From positions 14,181-63,248 of the forward strand of contig JAAOMT010000029.1 in assembly GCA_016748015.1 (NCBI GenBank): DNA of 49,068 nt, given 5' to 3'. A program made the position numbers and the translations under genes. Source of the stretch: Geosiphon pyriformis (Eukaryota > Glomeromycota > Glomeromycetes > Archaeosporales > Geosiphonaceae). The notes beneath the pieces are model-generated. The model was not told where the DNA came from. It ran no database searches and saw only the letters and a list, made by a program, of their open reading frames with translations. This document shows positions 44,915 through 49,068 of this stretch, piece after piece (position 1 is the stretch's first letter; the number at the start of each line of letters is the position of its first letter).

Positions 44915-47900
44915 TTAATCATGGTTTTGACCCTGAAATTGTTTTCATTTGCAATTTTTGATCAATTAAATATTTTTGATTTTATTCTTATTAGATAGAT
45001 AAGTTTTATGTTTATTCAATTATAAAAATCAACATAGGAAAGATCTAAGCCTCAAGAAAAGTTAGGATGAGCCGGTCTTTTGATCTATCCATTCATGATA
45101 ACCGTAAATATTCCCCCCTCAACCTTTTTGTCTTGAAGTAATATGAAAAATTAAAATTTCCTTTCATTAGATACCAATGGGCTTTATTTTAAGAAGTCGG
45201 GCATTTAAATTATAATGCAAGATGCTTATATTCAATAATCCACTGCCTGGAGAAGATATTAATTAGTAACTTTAATGTTTCTGAAAATTGCCTATTATGG
45301 TGATTTTTAAGTTTTGACGTAAGAACACCCAGTTCACAAACATGAAAGATTTTTCCCCGATTTTGAGCAAAAACTCGTGTGCAGTTTATCAAGGATTGAT
45401 TTCTTTACATTTATAAACCTGTTAAATATGCTTTTAACTGAAATATTGATAACTCCTCAAATGGATGATCAAATCAATTACTTTTTTAAAATTTTTTATA
45501 TACGCTCTAAGACAAAATACAAAATATCCCTGAAGATTTGTTTTGATAAATTAATTATGTAAGCCATTGATATAATACAAAGAATTTTTTTTGAATATTT
45601 CAATATCTTTATTTATATCTAATTTGTATATGTGCATTTGAAACTATATTATTACTAACATTACCCTTTTTTTTCAGAAAAGATGAAACTGTTTATGGCG
45701 ATTATTATCACGTTTCATTTGAAGCCTGCAGGGTTTGTAGAATTGTAATTGGTACATTTAATATTTTCTCAGCTTATGATGACAGATAAAAACCTCTGTC
45801 TGCTATTTATGTCATTCAAGAAAGTATTAACTTTCTTTAATAATCAAAATGGGACACTATATCTATTTTCATAATAAGGATGGTTTTATCAATATTAAAT
45901 TTATTTCTTAAGGTTCAATGGTTGAGGATTTTATATTGATTATTATTGAATTTATTTAATTAAAAGAAATAGTATAATTGACTGGTAATAAATTTAGGAA
46001 AGCCAAACATGCATTTAAATCGTGTAGGAATATTAAATGGTCATTTAATGTTCCCATATTTTTTAATATTTCTGCAAGTCTAATTCCAGAGTCTTAATTG
46101 ACATCAGGCATTCAAAACATTGGGTGAATTCTTCTAATTGTCCAAAAATAGATCTCGAAAAAATTTATTGTAAAAATAACCAAGACAATAGACCATTGAA
46201 TTTACCTAATTTGAATTTAGCTTGTCTTTAGGAAAATTACATAAAAAAACCATAATAAAATTTTATGGTTAATTATTTAAGTTCAATATCTATTTTTCTA
46301 ATATTAAAGCCAAAATTTTTCTTTACTTAATGACTAACTTCGGGAAGAATTCACGAGTTGTCGTTTTGAAATAAAATTTCCAAATCACTACATTGTTTCC
46401 ACTATAGATTTTAATCGGAATTGAGTTTTTAGTAACGAAAAACAAGATCTTAAAGAATTTAAAAATACTTATATTTAATCAATATCTTTTACTTTTATTC
46501 TCAAGATTAGACTTATTCTATGAATTTAATAAACCGATATTATAAACCCAAAATATTCATTTTTTACTTTTGCATAATTTCTGTGATTTTTAAGTAAGCA
46601 ATGCAAAAATTCTATATATTACTAGAATTTTTGATATATAAAAATCAAAAATAATATATTCAAATTGTTTAAAATAGGGATTTGGTTAATGGTAGGTTAT
46701 AAAAAAATTGTAACTTCTCCAAAAATATTCATTGCTTAAAAAAATTATTTTACAAAGGTTTGATTTGAAATGAATTGTTTTTAATTAATCATAGATTATA
46801 ATATAAATATAAATGCAAAAAAATTCAAATTCAAATATTTACTTCAATACTTTTAAAAATAAATGAGAACATGAGCTGAGAATAATTCTTGTAAAAATTT
46901 TCTTGACAGCTAATAAAAACATTTATTCTATACTTGAAGTGATTAAATGAATTTATATAATAAAATTTTATTATTAGATTTGGCAAAATTGATCTATAAT
47001 TGTAAATAGAATTTTGTTGACTACAAATTTCAAATCATTTTTTCTGCTATAAAACCATCATTTATATTTATTGTATCAAATGCTAATTATTCTTTATTCT
47101 TTATTCAAAATACAAAAAAGCTTTACACCTGTTTCTTGAAACGTTTGAATAAAGGTTTTATTTTCAAAATCTATTTGATTTGATGGCTCATTATAAGGTC
47201 CGAATCATTCAATTTTTTGAGTAAATATAAATATCTTTAATTATCTGTTCGATGGTGCATGTGTTCCAAGATAATTGCTATTTAGAGATGATTATCTTAA
47301 GGAGTAAAATTTAAAGCATTCTTTTGACGAGAAAACTAGCTGTTCTTTAAGTGGAAACCTAGTTTAGCTTTATATCTGTTTATTATTATAATTACTATTG
47401 CTAAACAATTCTTAGTTTTTTAAATAACTTTATTGTGTCTGATTTTTTAAACCTTTAATAATACCAAAGTTGGCAAAGATTTATAATCAAATTTGTTTGT
47501 TTACATTTAATTTAATGTAACTATAATAATTTTTTGTAATTTATATTTTACATAAAACTTAAGATTTGCAAATTTGCAAATTTTTATTGTGATTAAGCAT
47601 TAGTTATATCTTTCTACTAAAATGCCACATTTATAAAAACGCGGGAGAAAGTTATGGCGCCAAACGTTTTTCGCAAAATTTGTCGCGCTACCTACCTCCT
47701 TGCGAAAAAGGCCGACGCGTAAATGTTATTTTTTGGCTACCCCTAATGTCACACAACCTCTCATTTATTCCTGCCTCACTCATTTACCTTTTTATCTATT
47801 TTTTCATCTACATAATATACCCTAACACCGTAAAATCAAACGGTGAAGTCATAAGTACTTTGACACAATGGTCACCACAATACAAGATTTTTATGACCAA

Positions 47901-48747
47901 ATAATAGGTATCCTTCTTTTTTTCCTAGAATTGAAATATTCTCGAATAGATTAGAAATAGTTTATTTGCTAAAAAATTAATGTAGATGATATTTGTATAA
48001 AATTACCGCAAATAACTCCAATTATTTCACGGAATTTAAATTTGACCTCCCGTATATTGATAAATCTGATAGAGGTTAATAGCTCTCGGCAAACATTCAA
48101 ATATTAGAAATACATCATGTTTTTAATTAATATTTTTTTTTGTGGCAGCTATAAAACGACAAGGTGATACATTGCAAAAATCGGAAAAGGTTTAATAATT
48201 GTTGCATTTTTATTCAACAAGGATTTATCATTCAAACAATTCATTATACTTTTAACGAAGCAAAATTCACTATCAGTAATAAAAGATTGTGAAAGCCTGA
48301 ATCCAATTTAAGAAAATAGGCAGTGACCCCGACTATTCCAATTCTGATCAGAGTTTTATTTACAATTCCAAATTTGGTGTCATATTTTCGTTTAATAGGA
48401 GCTAAGCCTCAGTTTTCATGGCTAATATTGATATGTGCCCTTTCATTAAGTTTCCTTTATTCAGGATTTTAGATGCTTAAATCTTCATTTTGTGCCGTAT
48501 ATGAAAACAAAAAAATACAGGGAAATTTTATTGACGAGGCTTTTTCGATCAAATATGGTGCCTCCATACTATAGGGAAATTCGCGTATGTGGGGCTGCTT
48601 ATATGATCATTTCTCTTATCATCTGAATGGTTTAAAAAAAAGCTTTTTGACAATGTGCTGCTGCACCATTTAGAAGCCATTTATATACCTATAAGCTCGT
48701 AGGGTATCCCGTTTCTAAAAATTTTGAAAAATTAGAAACAGCAGAAA
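44915..48747. other. AT-rich intergenic region (3.8 kb)
   Basis: The promoter side of the SLC35F gene, then a long AT-rich stretch (about 45400-47630) without coding signal. A GC-richer patch sits at 47637-47720. The last 400 bases are the likely promoter of the partial secreted-protein gene. No RNA gene or ordered repeat was recognised. Confidence 0.55.
47637..47720. other. GC-rich island with palindromic and ACGCGT-like motifs
   Basis: About 80 bases with clearly more G+C than the flanks. It contains 'tggcgcca' (a perfect palindrome, E2F/DP-like), 'tcgcgc', two 'tttcgc'/'gcgaaa' words and 'gacgcgt' (contains the ACGCGT MluI cell-cycle box core). A 23-codon frame ATG 47654 to TAA 47722 fits across the patch but has no known family. 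It could be a promoter fragment or a decayed insertion; the nearest gene start on this strand is over 1 kb away. Confidence 0.35.
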
Positions 48748-49068
48748 ATGATTCACTCTATGAAAACTCCAGATTTATTGAGACTACTTTTATTTATCAC
48801 TTTACTTTCGATTTTTAACGAAAACACATTAGCATACCGCAATTTCTCATACACTGAGAAGGAAACAGGGAAAATTGGGATATTTCCAGGGGATTCTGGT
48901 TCTTTTGATGATGGGACCATAATGTTCAGACTTGCTAAAAGGGGAAAGAGTGATGACTGTGTTGATCCATTAATAAGAATTCGCTTGATACGACCAAATG
49001 GAAAAGTTGTTACAATTACAGTACAATCCCATATCCCAGAATTTAATTTCTGCCAAAACATTCTTCCA
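48748..49068 (+). CDS. Secreted protein, 5' part only (runs off the window)
   Basis: Open from ATG 48748 to the last base (107 codons, no stop). The next in-frame ATG at 48760 is an alternative start. Residues 1-33 are a signal peptide (L-L-R-L-L-L-F-I-T-L-L-S-I-F, cleavage near T-L-A-Y). The mature part reads G-S-F-D-D-G-T-I-M-F-R-L near residue 55, then D-D-C-V-D-P-L-I-R-I-R-L-I-R-P-N-G-K-V-V-T-I, and I-P-E-F-N-F-C-Q near 100. From memory this resembles a family of secreted proteins with F-D-D-G-T-I and Y-P-N-G-T-V motifs seen in arbuscular mycorrhizal fungi, of unknown function; that link is recollection, not a search. The antisense open frame here is a shadow. Confidence 0.75.
   Translation, partial: MIHSMKTPDLLRLLLFITLLSIFNENTLAYRNFSYTEKETGKIGIFPGDSGSFDDGTIMFRLAKRGKSDDCVDPLIRIRLIRPNGKVVTITVQSHIPEFNFCQNILP

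Noticed and set aside
48753-49061. 102-codon antisense frame at the window end
   Set aside because: It is the shadow of the plus-strand secreted-protein frame, which has a signal peptide and family-like motifs.
1-49068. tRNA, rRNA or CRISPR features
   Set aside because: No T-loop-like GGTTCRANTCC with a matching acceptor stem, no rRNA-like block and no spaced direct repeats were found by eye; a covariance-model scan would be needed to be certain.

Overview
The window looks like nuclear DNA of an early-diverging, AT-rich filamentous fungus, most likely an arbuscular mycorrhizal or related Mucoromycota species. The evidence is: short canonical introns (about 55-100 nt, GT...AG), several micro-exons, long intergenic stretches that are very AT-rich, stand-alone SEL1-repeat proteins, a Tc1-type transposase relic, and fungal families (Vip1-type RRM protein, App1-type phosphatidate phosphatase, Kre9/Knh1-like secreted protein, Mam3/CNNM-type protein). 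The species assignment is inference from composition and family content; no search was run. Most genes are split, so their products had to be rebuilt by joining exons on splice signals, reading phase and family motifs. In every exon chain except the tentative last exon of the lipase, the phases close exactly and the total is a whole number of codons.

Layout from left to right: (1) 1491-2578 holds an intact SEL1-like gene (+), and 8346-9440 holds a decayed inverted copy of it. Between them lie a 3.8 kb gene-free AT desert and a four-exon Vip1-like RNA-binding protein gene (-, 6382-7465). (2) 10178-12008 (+) is an eight-exon DUF21/CBS-pair membrane protein (CNNM/Mam3 family) with a 17-nt exon behind a GC-AG intron. 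(3) 12834-13491 (-) is a four-exon small secreted protein of Kre9/Knh1 type. (4) 15726-20548 (+) is a nine-exon protein of about 1393 residues, with a beta-propeller-like N-terminal two thirds and a TRP-like six-helix ion channel at the C-terminus. It converges on (5) 21067-23350 (-), a nine-exon MFS drug:proton antiporter-like protein. (6) 24878-25711 (+) is a broken Tc1/mariner transposase. (7) 26699-28239 (+) is a secreted class 3 lipase with a long acidic Pro/Asn-rich pro-region. (8) 29584-30741 (+) is an intact SEL1 protein with about eight repeats. (9) 32670-35035 (-) is a nine-exon App1-type phosphatidate phosphatase. (10) 37474-42548 (-) is an eight-exon full-length ABCB transporter with a Ser/Thr/Asn-rich N-terminal extension. 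(11) 43278-44914 (-) is a six-exon SLC35F-type transporter. (12) 48748-49068 (+) is the 5' end of a secreted protein that runs off the window.

There is no operon logic, as expected for a nuclear fungal genome. By content the window leans towards membranes and the cell surface: three transporters, one cation channel-like protein, one CNNM-type protein, two lipid enzymes (secreted lipase and phosphatidate phosphatase) and two further secreted proteins. No RNA gene, CRISPR array or new multi-gene system could be supported. The most unusual items are the propeller-channel fusion, the GC-AG intron with a 17-nt exon inside the core motif of the CNNM-type protein, the repeated use of micro-exons, and the intact/decayed inverted SEL1 pair.
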